Source: Peristeroidobacter agariperforans (lineage in GTDB: Bacteria > Pseudomonadota > Gammaproteobacteria > Steroidobacterales > Steroidobacteraceae). Taken from it: a DNA stretch of 64,000 nucleotides. Under the pieces are notes generated by a model that ran no database searches, was not told the origin of the DNA, and saw only the letters and a program-made list of their open reading frames with translations. Location of the stretch: positions 2,501,244 through 2,565,243 of the forward strand of contig NZ_RYFW01000001.1 of NCBI RefSeq assembly GCF_004138335.1. Direction: 5' to 3'. The position numbers were made by a program, and so were the translations under genes. This document shows, one piece after another, positions 1 through 6,376 of this stretch (positions within the stretch are counted from its first letter, which is position 1; each line of letters begins with the position of its first letter).

Positions 1-2
1 TC

Positions 3-335
3 GGCAAAGCGGTCGTATTCAACATGCTCGAGCAACCTGCGATCGCCTGCATCGGGATCTATGTGGTCAGAACGGATCCGTCGACACTGGACCCAGATTT
101 TCTAGTCGCCTATATCCACTCGGCGTCGTGCCAGCAGCTGCTCCAGATGAGAGCGCAGCGAAGCGTGTATCCGAATCTGAGGAAGGAGAACGTTCTGTCA
201 CTCCAAATGCCGTTGCCCTCGCTGAAGGTTCAAAGAAGTGTTGCAGCCGAGGCACGCAAGACCGGCGAGGATCTTCTCGCCTGCCTGGCAAGGGCGCTGG
301 GCACTTCACTGCGAACCGAGCGGACAGGAAGCTGA
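3..335 (+). CDS. C-terminal part of a specificity / methylase-specificity protein (5' end outside window)
   Basis: The reading frame is open from the first bases of the window to the TGA at 333-335, so the start lies upstream. The visible ~110 residues read like the end of a target recognition half of an HsdS-type or fused methylase-specificity protein: a YVVRTDPS..LDPDFLVAYI segment, then RSVYPNLRKENVLSLQMPLPSL, then a short helical tail. Such a tail normally ends a TRD (the 'v.nL+..dl..l.iP.Ps' pattern known from type I S subunits). It is followed 4 bases later by a nuclease-like gene, which fits a restriction-modification pair. Family assignment is by pattern only; a BREX or type IIG methylase C-terminus is equally possible. 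Confidence 0.5.
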   Translation, partial: GKAVVFNMLEQPAIACIGIYVVRTDPSTLDPDFLVAYIHSASCQQLLQMRAQRSVYPNLRKENVLSLQMPLPSLKVQRSVAAEARKTGEDLLACLARALGTSLRTERTGS

Positions 336-339
336 ATCC

Positions 340-843
340 ATGGCACGGAAGCGAACAACCGCTCCGGATGCGGCGGGCGATCTGATCCCTGCCCTTCGCC
401 AGGGGAACACCACGGCAAGGCGTGCGGTCCAGATACTGACTCGCCTGAAACTCGGCTATATAACGCCGACGGCTGCTCAGAAGAAGAAGATCGTGATCGC
501 GTTCGCTAAGCGCGGATGCGTCGTCTATGGCAAGGCGTATGACGTCGTGAGGATTCGCGATGCAGTGAAGGTCGATCTCGACGATCAGGAGTCGATCGAA
601 CGGGAGCTCGACTCGCTGATCCTCTACGAGATCAAATCAACGAATAGGAGGTCAATCGGGGCGGACTTCAACAAGTACTTCTTCGCGCTCACGACGGCGG
701 AGCTGCTCGTTGCGCAGAGTCTCAAGAAGCAGTTCCGATTCGTGTTCGTCAATGTGATCAGTGGGCAGCACAGAGAACTGACGCTGCAAGAGGTATTGGC
801 TAAGGCGAGGGGTTTTTATCCCCAATGGAGTATTCTTTTCTAG
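340..843 (+). CDS. putative PD-(D/E)XK-like nuclease, partner of the upstream specificity/methylase gene
   Basis: 167 residues from the ATG at 340, which follows the previous stop by four bases; an earlier in-frame start at 238 would overlap the upstream gene by ~100 bases and is less likely. The central segment LILYEIKSTNR (ExK-type) followed by DFNKYFFALTTAELLVAQSL resembles the core of a restriction-endonuclease-fold protein, with the acidic residues DLDDQESIERELD before it. Tight coupling to the upstream gene suggests the nuclease half of a restriction-modification pair. No named family is recognised with certainty, so the nuclease role is inference from the ExK motif and the neighbourhood. 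Confidence 0.5.
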   Translation: MARKRTTAPDAAGDLIPALRQGNTTARRAVQILTRLKLGYITPTAAQKKKIVIAFAKRGCVVYGKAYDVVRIRDAVKVDLDDQESIERELDSLILYEIKSTNRRSIGADFNKYFFALTTAELLVAQSLKKQFRFVFVNVISGQHRELTLQEVLAKARGFYPQWSILF

Positions 844-973
844 ATGCCCGACTGCAATCCCGCGTCCGCTCAAGGAATGTCCAACCGCCTGAGATACTCG
901 GCTTAAAGGTAGCTCGCGCAAAGCGGCTCGAGATTTCTGTCTCTTGCGGTTCCACCGTTTGGGAGCGGTAACC

Positions 974-1459
974 ATGAACGATTTGAAATGCCTGTCGAAT
1001 CGCCACCTGCTCAAACTGTACGCCGAGCTTATGGCGGAGATGCGGAGACGCGATCTCGTCCGGTCGTCAAACGGTCCTGGCGCAGACATCGCAGAGGGAC
1101 TTGTCGCAAAGGCTCTGTCGTTGACGCTCAACACGGCCTCTACCGCAGGCTACGACGGTGTTGATCCTCAGGGGCGTAAGATTGAAGTCAAGTGTCGGCG
1201 CATAACCCCGCACAATGGATCGCGACAGTTGAGCGCGATACGCAATCTGGAAAGCGCGCATTTCGATTTCTTAGCCGGCGTCCTGTTCAATGAGGACTTC
1301 TCGGTGATGCGCGCAGCACTGATACCTTTTGAAGTGGTGAAAGAGCACGCAGTATTCGTGAAGCACACGAATGGCTGGAAATTCGTTCTCCGTGACAGCG
1401 TATGGAGGCTTGCGGGCGTGGAAGACATCTCCGAACGCCTGCGCCAGGTACAGCACTGA
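974..1459 (+). CDS. DUF6998-like protein with PD-(D/E)XK nuclease motif
   Basis: 161 residues. The start at 974 is preferred to the ATG at 944 because GGGAG (961-965) lies eight bases before it. The N-terminus is helical (LSNRHLLKLYAELMAEMRRRDLVRSSNGPGADIAEGLVAKAL), followed by GYDGVDPQGRKIEVKCRR, the D...ExK signature of restriction-endonuclease-fold proteins, and a C-terminal part with FDFLAGVLFNEDF. This layout matches the small DUF6998-type proteins often found in accessory regions. It may be a stand-alone restriction nuclease or an orphan. The fold is well supported by the motif; the biological role is unknown. Confidence 0.6.
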   Translation: MNDLKCLSNRHLLKLYAELMAEMRRRDLVRSSNGPGADIAEGLVAKALSLTLNTASTAGYDGVDPQGRKIEVKCRRITPHNGSRQLSAIRNLESAHFDFLAGVLFNEDFSVMRAALIPFEVVKEHAVFVKHTNGWKFVLRDSVWRLAGVEDISERLRQVQH

Positions 1460-1742
1460 GTCGCCGAGGGCTACGCAGAGTTCCGCGCGCATCGGGGCCG
1501 GGGCCTCGGGGAAGACTTTCAGGTCCGACTTCTTCGATCGCGACTGCCACGCTATGTCCGCTGCTGGCCGGGCCGGAAGCGGAAGTGACGTTGATCGCTA
1601 GAACTTGGAGTTTATGCAGACCTGCGGGAGCAGCAACCACTTACGCCCGGCTTTTGTTGCATGTTCCTGCGTTGTGCCAACTGACGCTGATTGTCTGGAC
1701 TCCAACGCGCGATCGGAATAGTGTCATCCCGCGGCCAGTGAT
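1460..1742. other. intergenic stretch without a supported gene
   Basis: No reading frame here has a ribosome site or recognisable product. Long overlapping frames (for example through 1402-2013) are GC-skew shadows. The stretch ends in the hairpin-rich segment annotated as a C4-like RNA. Confidence 0.4.
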
Positions 1743-1813
1743 CCGCCCGAGGGCGGCCCCCGTCGGTGCTACCAACACCAACGAGGGCCTAACCACAACG
1801 CCTACCAAGAGGC
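1743..1813 (+). ncRNA. candidate C4-type (P4/P1-like) antisense RNA element
   Basis: Three consecutive stem-loops are visible: CCGCC-CGAG-GGCGG at 1743-1756; a stem with loop CTACCAA at 1761-1783 (GGTG/CACC core, flanked by CG/CG pairs with one mismatch); and GCCT/AGGC at 1800-1813, which holds the AGAGG that would serve as ribosome site for the next small gene. The GGTGCTACCAACACC core is reminiscent of the C4 antisense RNAs of P1, P7 and P4-like elements, which sit just upstream of small immunity or cell-division genes. That recollection and the position support the call; the strand and exact ends are not proven. Confidence 0.4.
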
Positions 1814-1817
1814 AGTT

Positions 1818-1934
1818 ATGGCTTCCTTCATTATGGCGCACCCGGCGCTTGCGCGGGTATGTGCGCGTGTACCTAACAGAACAAACGGCTTCGCCGTGCT
1901 CCACCGAACTTCATCAGGCGGGGCGCGGCCATGA
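1818..1934 (+). CDS. small 38-residue protein in P4-like cassette
   Basis: ATG at 1818 preceded by AGAGG (1808-1812) inside the last hairpin of the C4-like element; stop TGA at 1932-1934 overlaps the next start as ATGA. The product begins MASFIMAHPALARVCARVPN and is rich in Arg, Ala and Ser. It resembles the C-terminal part of Ash/Icd-like small proteins of P4-type elements in tone only; I do not recognise a family. Support comes from the chain of translational overlaps rather than from similarity. Confidence 0.35.
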   Translation: MASFIMAHPALARVCARVPNRTNGFAVLHRTSSGGARP

Positions 1935-2041
1935 ATCAGTGGCGAGAATGCGTTCGAAAGTACTCGCTAGTAGCTTCCAACAATCGTTCCGACCAGCCCA
2001 GTTCATGCAGTAGCGCGCCCCGCACAAGGTACGCGCCATGA
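1931..2041 (+). CDS. small 36-residue protein, translationally coupled
   Basis: ATG at 1931 overlaps the stop of the preceding small gene (ATGA), and its own stop at 2039-2041 overlaps the ATG of the gene at 2038 in the same way. The peptide (MNQWRECVRKYSLVASNNRS...) has no recognisable domain. Two consecutive ATGA junctions make chance less likely, but the reading frame is short and could be non-coding. Confidence 0.3.
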   Translation: MNQWRECVRKYSLVASNNRSDQPSSCSSAPRTRYAP

Positions 2042-2385
2042 CTCGCGCCAGCCGCGAAGACATGGTCGTCCTCAGCATGGGCCTCAACGCGCTGCTGGCG
2101 AGCGTGCGGCAGACCGAGGCATGGTGCCGATCCCAGGGTGACATGGCATTACTCCGTCGCACCCGCCTGCTGATACACGCGATCCTTCTAACCCGTAGCA
2201 AGTTCTTCCCAAGCTCAAGCGCCGGCGAAGCGAACGACGACGTCGCCGAAGCGCTCTTCGCCGCCGACGGCCTTCGCGACGCGGCTCAGCAATGTCACGA
2301 AGGACAGGCGGCTCTCCACGAACGCCTGATCGGCGGCGCAGAAGCCATCGAGCGGTTGTGCAGTTCACCGCTCCGCAAGAGGTAA
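2038..2385 (+). CDS. hypothetical protein of P4-like cassette
   Basis: 115 residues from an ATG that overlaps the preceding short frame's stop. The sequence is predicted mainly helical (VVLSMGLNALLASVRQTEAWCRSQGD..., then a second helix pair around VAEALFAADGLRDAAQQCHEGQAALHERL). No catalytic motif or membrane segment is seen. It is the first of three same-strand genes (2038, 2392, 2710) with gaps of 6 and 18 bases, so the three probably form one transcript ending with the XRE regulator. Function not recognised. Confidence 0.6.
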   Translation: MTRASREDMVVLSMGLNALLASVRQTEAWCRSQGDMALLRRTRLLIHAILLTRSKFFPSSSAGEANDDVAEALFAADGLRDAAQQCHEGQAALHERLIGGAEAIERLCSSPLRKR

Positions 2386-2391
2386 CAACTC

Positions 2392-2691
2392 ATGGCGGAG
2401 AAGGAAACATACGAAGCACTTCCCGCCGGCCGCTCTCTCGAAGAACTCATCGAAGCGGAACGCGCCAACCTCATGCAGATTCAAGGGATGGCGAGGGTTC
2501 TGTACGACGTCTTGCTGTATTCCGATGACGATGATGGAACAATGCACGCCGACGTGGCCCAGGTCATCGCGAGGCTGATCGCAGAGTCAGTCGATGCGCT
2601 CGAGAAGATCGTCAGGCGCTTTAAGGCTGGCGAGTTCGGCCCGCCACCGAGCAAGGGATCGGGCGGCGCGGACTCCGGAAGTTTGACGTAG
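2392..2691 (+). CDS. hypothetical acidic helical protein
   Basis: 99 residues. It begins MAEKETYEALPAGRSLEELIEAERANL and is helical and acidic (YSDDDDGTMHADVAQVIARLIAESVDALEKIV), ending in a Gly/Ser/Pro-rich tail. Six bases separate it from the preceding gene and 18 from the XRE regulator, which suggests co-transcription. No known domain was recognised. Similar small helical genes often sit beside phage-type regulators, but nothing in the sequence shows a role. Confidence 0.6.
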   Translation: MAEKETYEALPAGRSLEELIEAERANLMQIQGMARVLYDVLLYSDDDDGTMHADVAQVIARLIAESVDALEKIVRRFKAGEFGPPPSKGSGGADSGSLT

Positions 2692-2709
2692 AGCGGGCAG
2701 GGCGCGCAC

Positions 2710-3141
2710 GTGAGCGACACGCAACCCGCATCACCGAAGTCGCCGCAGATCAAGAAAGAAAGTCGTGCTTATTTCGCCGCGCTCGGAAAGCGCGTCACGC
2801 AGCTGCGCAAGTCACGAGGTATGACGCAAGCGGAGCTGGCACGCGCGCTCGGTGTGTCTCAGCAGGCGGTGTTCGCTTACGAAATCGGGGACAGGCGGAT
2901 TTCCGTCCTCATCCTTCAACGGCTCGCGAGGCTGTTCCGCCTAAACATCGACCAGTTCCTCGGCTTCGCGCCAGAGCCAGTGCACAAGCGACGGCTTTCG
3001 CCGAGAGCGATGCGCCACGCGGAGCGCCTCCAGGCGCTGTCCAAAACGCAGCAGCGCTTCGTCGTCCGGATCCTCGATGTGCTCGAGGAGCAGAATAAGA
3101 ACAGAGGCAACGCCAGCAGGGCGCCACAGGCGCGGAACTGA
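2710..3141 (+). CDS. XRE-family transcriptional regulator
   Basis: 143 residues with a GTG start at 2710. A helix-turn-helix of the Cro/CI type covers about residues 27-80: LGKRVTQLRKSRGMTQAELARALGVSQQAVFAYEIGDRR, followed by LQRLARLFRLNIDQFLG. The C-terminal part (RAMRHAERLQALSKTQQRFVVRILDVLEEQNKN) is a basic helical tail. The last ~50 bases and the following DNA to 3270 recur at 16205-16379, and a degenerate copy of its tail (RILDV.ED.NKNSGNAG) lies at 15361-15440. It therefore marks the end of an integrated element next to a tRNA-derived repeat. It probably controls the small-gene cassette or excision; target unknown. Confidence 0.85.
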   Translation: MSDTQPASPKSPQIKKESRAYFAALGKRVTQLRKSRGMTQAELARALGVSQQAVFAYEIGDRRISVLILQRLARLFRLNIDQFLGFAPEPVHKRRLSPRAMRHAERLQALSKTQQRFVVRILDVLEEQNKNRGNASRAPQARN

Positions 3142-3270
3142 GCTGACGGGTGCCAGTTGCGCAGGTCGCGACGGAAACGCCGAACACCCGCCGGGACTCC
3201 GACCAGAATTCTCCGGCACCCCGGCAACTAGCTGAGAATAATCTTGGATGTTTTGAGCGGTCGGGGTGAC
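3094..3270 (+). repeat. direct repeat copy A, ending in tRNA-Pro 3'-end core (att-like)
   Basis: This segment starts inside the XRE gene (AATAAGAACAG at 3094) and matches 16205-16379 along its whole length with scattered differences and small gaps. It ends with ATGTTTTGA followed three bases later by the core GGTCGGGGTGAC at 3259-3270, which is identical to the 3' end of the tRNA-Pro gene at 16368-16379. It looks like the far attachment boundary of an island inserted at that tRNA. Confidence 0.75.
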
Positions 3271-3664
3271 TCCATATGTGCTCTATCTGCGATCGCCCGG
3301 CGGGTCAGATTCAAGTAGAGGGTTACGTCAGGAGTCGGACACTTCGCTTGCCGAGAGCGGAGTCGCGGGCAATGTTTCTGAGGGGCATTATGTGGCCGAA
3401 AGTGCGTCTCGGCCAGCCTCAAACGTGCGCCGTGTTTAGCTCGGCTTCCTCGGGCTCCATCCAGCCAAGGCGTTCGATCTGCGGCCAGTGCAAGCCCACA
3501 ACGCCGATTGGCATACATGTCGGGGCGGCGGTGGCGAATGCGCACTCGAGGAGTTCCTCGCCATATCGGAGCGCCACTTCCTAGGTCGACATCTCCCACG
3601 ATTCCGCCTATCTTGCTAGCCAGATCAATAAGCTTGCACTGGCGGATTCGTCAGAATCGTCGCA
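3271..3664. other. non-coding left edge of the inner island
   Basis: No supported gene, and no integrase is visible next to the repeat. The overlapping frames on both strands (3228-3599 minus, 3276-3584 plus) have no homology-like features or ribosome sites. Confidence 0.4.
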
Positions 3665-4153
3665 ATGACAAACAAGAAGATGTGGATGGCTAGGGGTGAT
3701 GGCGGTCGCCTCTACGATGCATTTCAGGACCGCGGAATTATCGCGATAGGCTGGGCGGAGCTAATAAATGCGCAACCCGGAATGTCCAGGAAGGAGCTGG
3801 CAGAAATCTACGCGCGAGTCCGGCCGGACTTAAAGCAGGGCACAATCATTTCGGGCGCCTCTCAGGTGTGGCGCTTCATAAATGAAATCACGATCGACGA
3901 CTTCTGCATAACGTACGACCCAACGGCTCGCAAATACGCGATCGGCAAAGTCACAGGCGACTTCGTTGCTAAGTTGGATCCGCAAGATCGCGGGGTTGCA
4001 TTGCTTCGCAAGGTCAAGTGGCTAGGCGAGGTTGATCGCGACGATCTAAGTACGCAGACGAAGAACTCCCTCCGGTCGACGCTTACCCTGTTTCAAGTCC
4101 CGAGTTCCGCGACCAATGAGGTGTTAGCCGTTCTCAAACGTGGCCCCGCTTAG
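3665..4153 (+). CDS. N-terminal domain of an Mrr-like restriction protein, truncated
   Basis: 162 residues beginning MTNKKMWMARGDGGRLYDAF, with IIAIGWAEL, QVWRFINEITIDDFCITYDPTARKYAIGKVTGDF and RKVKWLGEVDRDDLSTQTKNSL. This matches the N-terminal domain of many Mrr-family restriction endonucleases (a modified-base or DNA-recognition domain that precedes the Mrr nuclease). The C-terminal nuclease is absent: the frame hits TAG at 4151 and TAA at 4157. The same frame then continues with linker-like sequence to 4291. It could be a decayed gene or a stand-alone recognition domain; decay looks more likely because of the in-frame continuation. Confidence 0.65.
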   Translation: MTNKKMWMARGDGGRLYDAFQDRGIIAIGWAELINAQPGMSRKELAEIYARVRPDLKQGTIISGASQVWRFINEITIDDFCITYDPTARKYAIGKVTGDFVAKLDPQDRGVALLRKVKWLGEVDRDDLSTQTKNSLRSTLTLFQVPSSATNEVLAVLKRGPA

Positions 4154-4159
4154 GCGTAA

Positions 4160-4291
4160 GTCTTGGAGTCAACGGTAATCAACGAGGAAGTGAAGACGAC
4201 GAGGCGGTCGTATACCAGCGACCTTCTCGAAGAGACGGAAGCGCGAGCATATGACCAGCTGATTCTGACTCGAAACAGCTCGTGCCGCTGA
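4160..4291 (+). pseudogene. in-frame linker remnant of the Mrr-like gene
   Basis: Beyond two stop codons (4151-4153 and 4157-4159) the same frame encodes LESTVINEEVKTTRRSY then LLEETEARAYDQLI, an acidic helical stretch like the linker before the nuclease domain of Mrr-type proteins, and ends at TGA 4289-4291. No nuclease core follows in any frame that I can recognise. Confidence 0.45.
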
Positions 4292-4768
4292 AGCGCGTAT
4301 ACTGACCGGCCTAGAGGACGATGGCTTCGGCTTGCCAATTAGTCAGCACCCAGATCCGGCATGACCATTTCGAGGGAAGAGGCATCGCTGAGAGATCGCG
4401 GATAGAGGTCCTGCCACTGTTGAATTTGCTGGACCGGGAGAATCCCGGAGCGTTGGGAAGTGGTTGTGGAATCATTCGGTTGAGGACCGGGTCATCGACC
4501 ACCGCAGGCGGCGAGACGAAGCAAATGCGGTTCGAGTGGACTAACTCATCGCGACCACCAATTAGTCCGCGTTAAGGATCGAGCATTGAGCAACTCGCTC
4601 GCGATCGCCGGCAGCTTAGTGAGCGCATCCTGTGATTATCTTCGGCAACCTCGCGGATCTAACGGTTGCGCTCATCCGCCCGGCTCTGCAGAGATGAACA
4701 TCACTCCATGCTTCCATATGCCGATGTGCGCTGTCATTGTCATGCTGATCTGTCGCATACAAGTCTCC
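4292..4768. other. non-coding / decayed stretch before the sigma54 activator
   Basis: No supported gene. Frames 4321-4575 and 4586-4969 (plus) lack recognisable features. The segment separates the Mrr remnant from the restriction cluster and may be the scar of the lost nuclease domain. Confidence 0.35.
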
Positions 4769-4795
4769 TTGTTAGTAGATAAGAAGTTTTATATT
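4769..4795 (+). promoter_or_regulatory. possible sigma70 promoter of the activator gene
   Basis: TTGTTA (4769-4774) and TATATT (4790-4795) with a short 15-base spacer sit just upstream of the ATG at 4804. A transcript starting about seven bases after the -10 would be nearly leaderless, which fits the lack of a ribosome site. The -10 is good; the spacing is suboptimal. Confidence 0.4.
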
Positions 4796-4803
4796 CTGCC
4801 TGG

Positions 4804-6312
4804 ATGCGTAAGGTCCTCATGGCATGGATCGGGAAGACCGACCTCCGGGCTCCCGCCGAGGGCGAGCTCGTGGGATTGGGTCCGATCGCGCAAGCCATCG
4901 AGCAGCGGCCCTTCGACGAGGCCTTCCTGCTCTCCGACTACGAATACGAGCTGGTCCAGCCCTACTTGAGGTGGCTGCGTGGGCGGTCATCGGTGCGTAT
5001 CGAGGCGCTCGCGGAAAAACTCTCGGGGCCGACGCAGTTTGGCGAGATCTACGAAGCCGCTGTCCGCGGCATCGAGCACGCCCTCGGTGAGCGGCGTGGC
5101 AAGACCGAGCTTGCGATGCATCTGAGCCCTGGCACGCCCGCGATGGCAGCGGTGTGGATTATCCTTGGCAAGACGCGCTTCCCCGCTGAGCTAATTGAGT
5201 CGTCGCGAGAACACGGCGTGCGCACCGCCTCGGTGCCCTTCGATCTCTCCGCGGAGTTTTTGCCCGACCTACTGCGCGCGCCGGACGAACGCTTGCGCAA
5301 AATAAGCGGCGCTGAACCTCCGGAAACCCCCGAGTTTGTCGATGTCATTCACAAGAGCCGCGTCATGGCTCGGTTGGTCGAGCGCGCCCGGCGCGTTGCC
5401 ATCCGCAACGTCCCGGTACTGATTGAAGGCGAGTCGGGGACGGGCAAGGAGATGCTCGCGCGCGCCATTCACCGCGCAAGCCCACGCCGGGACCGGACCT
5501 TCATCGCCGTGAACTGCGGGGCGATCCCGGCTGATCTCGTAGAGTCCGAGCTGTTCGGCCACGAGAAGGGGGCGTTCACGGGAGCCGTCCAACAGCGCAA
5601 GGGGCACTTCGAGGCGGCGGATGGCGGCACACTCTTCCTCGACGAGCTGGGCGAACTTCCAGGGCCCGCCCAGGTGAAGCTGCTGCGCGCCATTCAAGAG
5701 GGCGAGGTCGTACGGCTGGGTTCCAGTAAGTCCACCAAGGTGGACGTTCGGATCGTTGCCGCCACGAACCGCACGCTCACCGAAGAGATTGCCTCCGGTC
5801 GCTTCCGCGAGGACCTCTTCTATCGGCTTGCCGTCGCCGTCCTGCAGATCCCACCACTTCGAGAGAGGTCGGGTGACCTCGGTGTGCTGATCGACCATCT
5901 ATTAGGGCAGGTGAACCTGGAGTTGGGTGCCGAACCTGGTTTCAAGGAGAAGAAGCTTTCTGCTGGCGCAAGGAACCTTCTTTTGTCCCATCCTTGGCCG
6001 GGCAACGTTCGCGAGCTCTTAAACACCCTGCGGCGAGCGGCCATCTGGAGTGACGCGGCCGTGATCTCCTCAGAAGATGTGCGCGAAGCACTCCTCCCGG
6101 TGAGCCCTTCAGCGTCGAAGCAGGAAGTCCTCGGGCGCCCACTCGGCGGAGGTCTCAACCTCCCGGATCTCTTGAAAGAAGTGGCACGCCATTACCTCGG
6201 GCGAGCAATCGACGAAGCGCACGGTAACAAGACGAAGGCCGCGGAGCTCGTGGGGCTGCCCAGCTACCAGACCCTCTCAAACTGGCTCGCCAAGTACGAG
6301 GTGCAGAGCTGA
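4804..6312 (+). CDS. CARF-like/sigma54 activator (RtcR-like bEBP) of the restriction cluster
   Basis: 502 residues in three parts. Residues 1-~175 look like a CARF-type Rossmann sensor: [12 protein letters not shown] at the start and [19 protein letters not shown] around 107-123, the position of the nucleotide-binding loop in CARF proteins such as RtcR and Csm6. Residues ~180-420 are a sigma54-interacting AAA+ domain with Walker A GESGTGKE (209-216), the sigma54-contact loop GAFTGA (256-261) and Walker B GTLFLDEL (275-282). The C-terminus holds a Fis-type helix-turn-helix ([22 protein letters not shown]). A sigma54-like promoter starts one base after its stop, in front of hsdR, so it probably activates the restriction cluster when its sensor binds a nucleotide or RNA-end signal. 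Not rtcR itself: no rtcAB are nearby. Confidence 0.85.
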   Translation: MRKVLMAWIGKTDLRAPAEGELVGLGPIAQAIEQRPFDEAFLLSDYEYELVQPYLRWLRGRSSVRIEALAEKLSGPTQFGEIYEAAVRGIEHALGERRGKTELAMHLSPGTPAMAAVWIILGKTRFPAELIESSREHGVRTASVPFDLSAEFLPDLLRAPDERLRKISGAEPPETPEFVDVIHKSRVMARLVERARRVAIRNVPVLIEGESGTGKEMLARAIHRASPRRDRTFIAVNCGAIPADLVESELFGHEKGAFTGAVQQRKGHFEAADGGTLFLDELGELPGPAQVKLLRAIQEGEVVRLGSSKSTKVDVRIVAATNRTLTEEIASGRFREDLFYRLAVAVLQIPPLRERSGDLGVLIDHLLGQVNLELGAEPGFKEKKLSAGARNLLLSHPWPGNVRELLNTLRRAAIWSDAAVISSEDVREALLPVSPSASKQEVLGRPLGGGLNLPDLLKEVARHYLGRAIDEAHGNKTKAAELVGLPSYQTLSNWLAKYEVQS

Positions 6313-6328
6313 TGGCACGAACCTTGAA
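6313..6328 (+). promoter_or_regulatory. sigma54 (-24/-12) promoter in front of hsdR
   Basis: TGGCACG (6313-6319), four bases, then TTGAA (6324-6328). The -24 half matches the sigma54 consensus fully; the -12 half has A where the consensus has C. It lies immediately after the stop codon of a sigma54 activator. The predicted start of transcription is near 6338-6340, downstream of the ATG at 6329, which supports translation of hsdR from 6377 instead. Confidence 0.6.
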
Positions 6329-6376
6329 ATGGACTTCGGCATGCTCGCCAACGTCACTAAGGAGAACGTACCGCAC

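Noticed and set aside
1402-2013. 203-codon plus-strand frame over the C4-like region
   Set aside because: Overlaps the DUF6998-like gene and crosses hairpins; composition is Arg/Pro-rich without family features.
3228-3599. Minus-strand frame next to the att-like repeat, considered as an integrase fragment
   Set aside because: No tyrosine-recombinase motif (R...HxxR...Y) could be seen.
4804-6312. Calling the sigma54 activator RtcR
   Set aside because: The domain layout is shared, but no rtcA/rtcB genes are nearby and the next genes are restriction genes, so the specific name is not justified.
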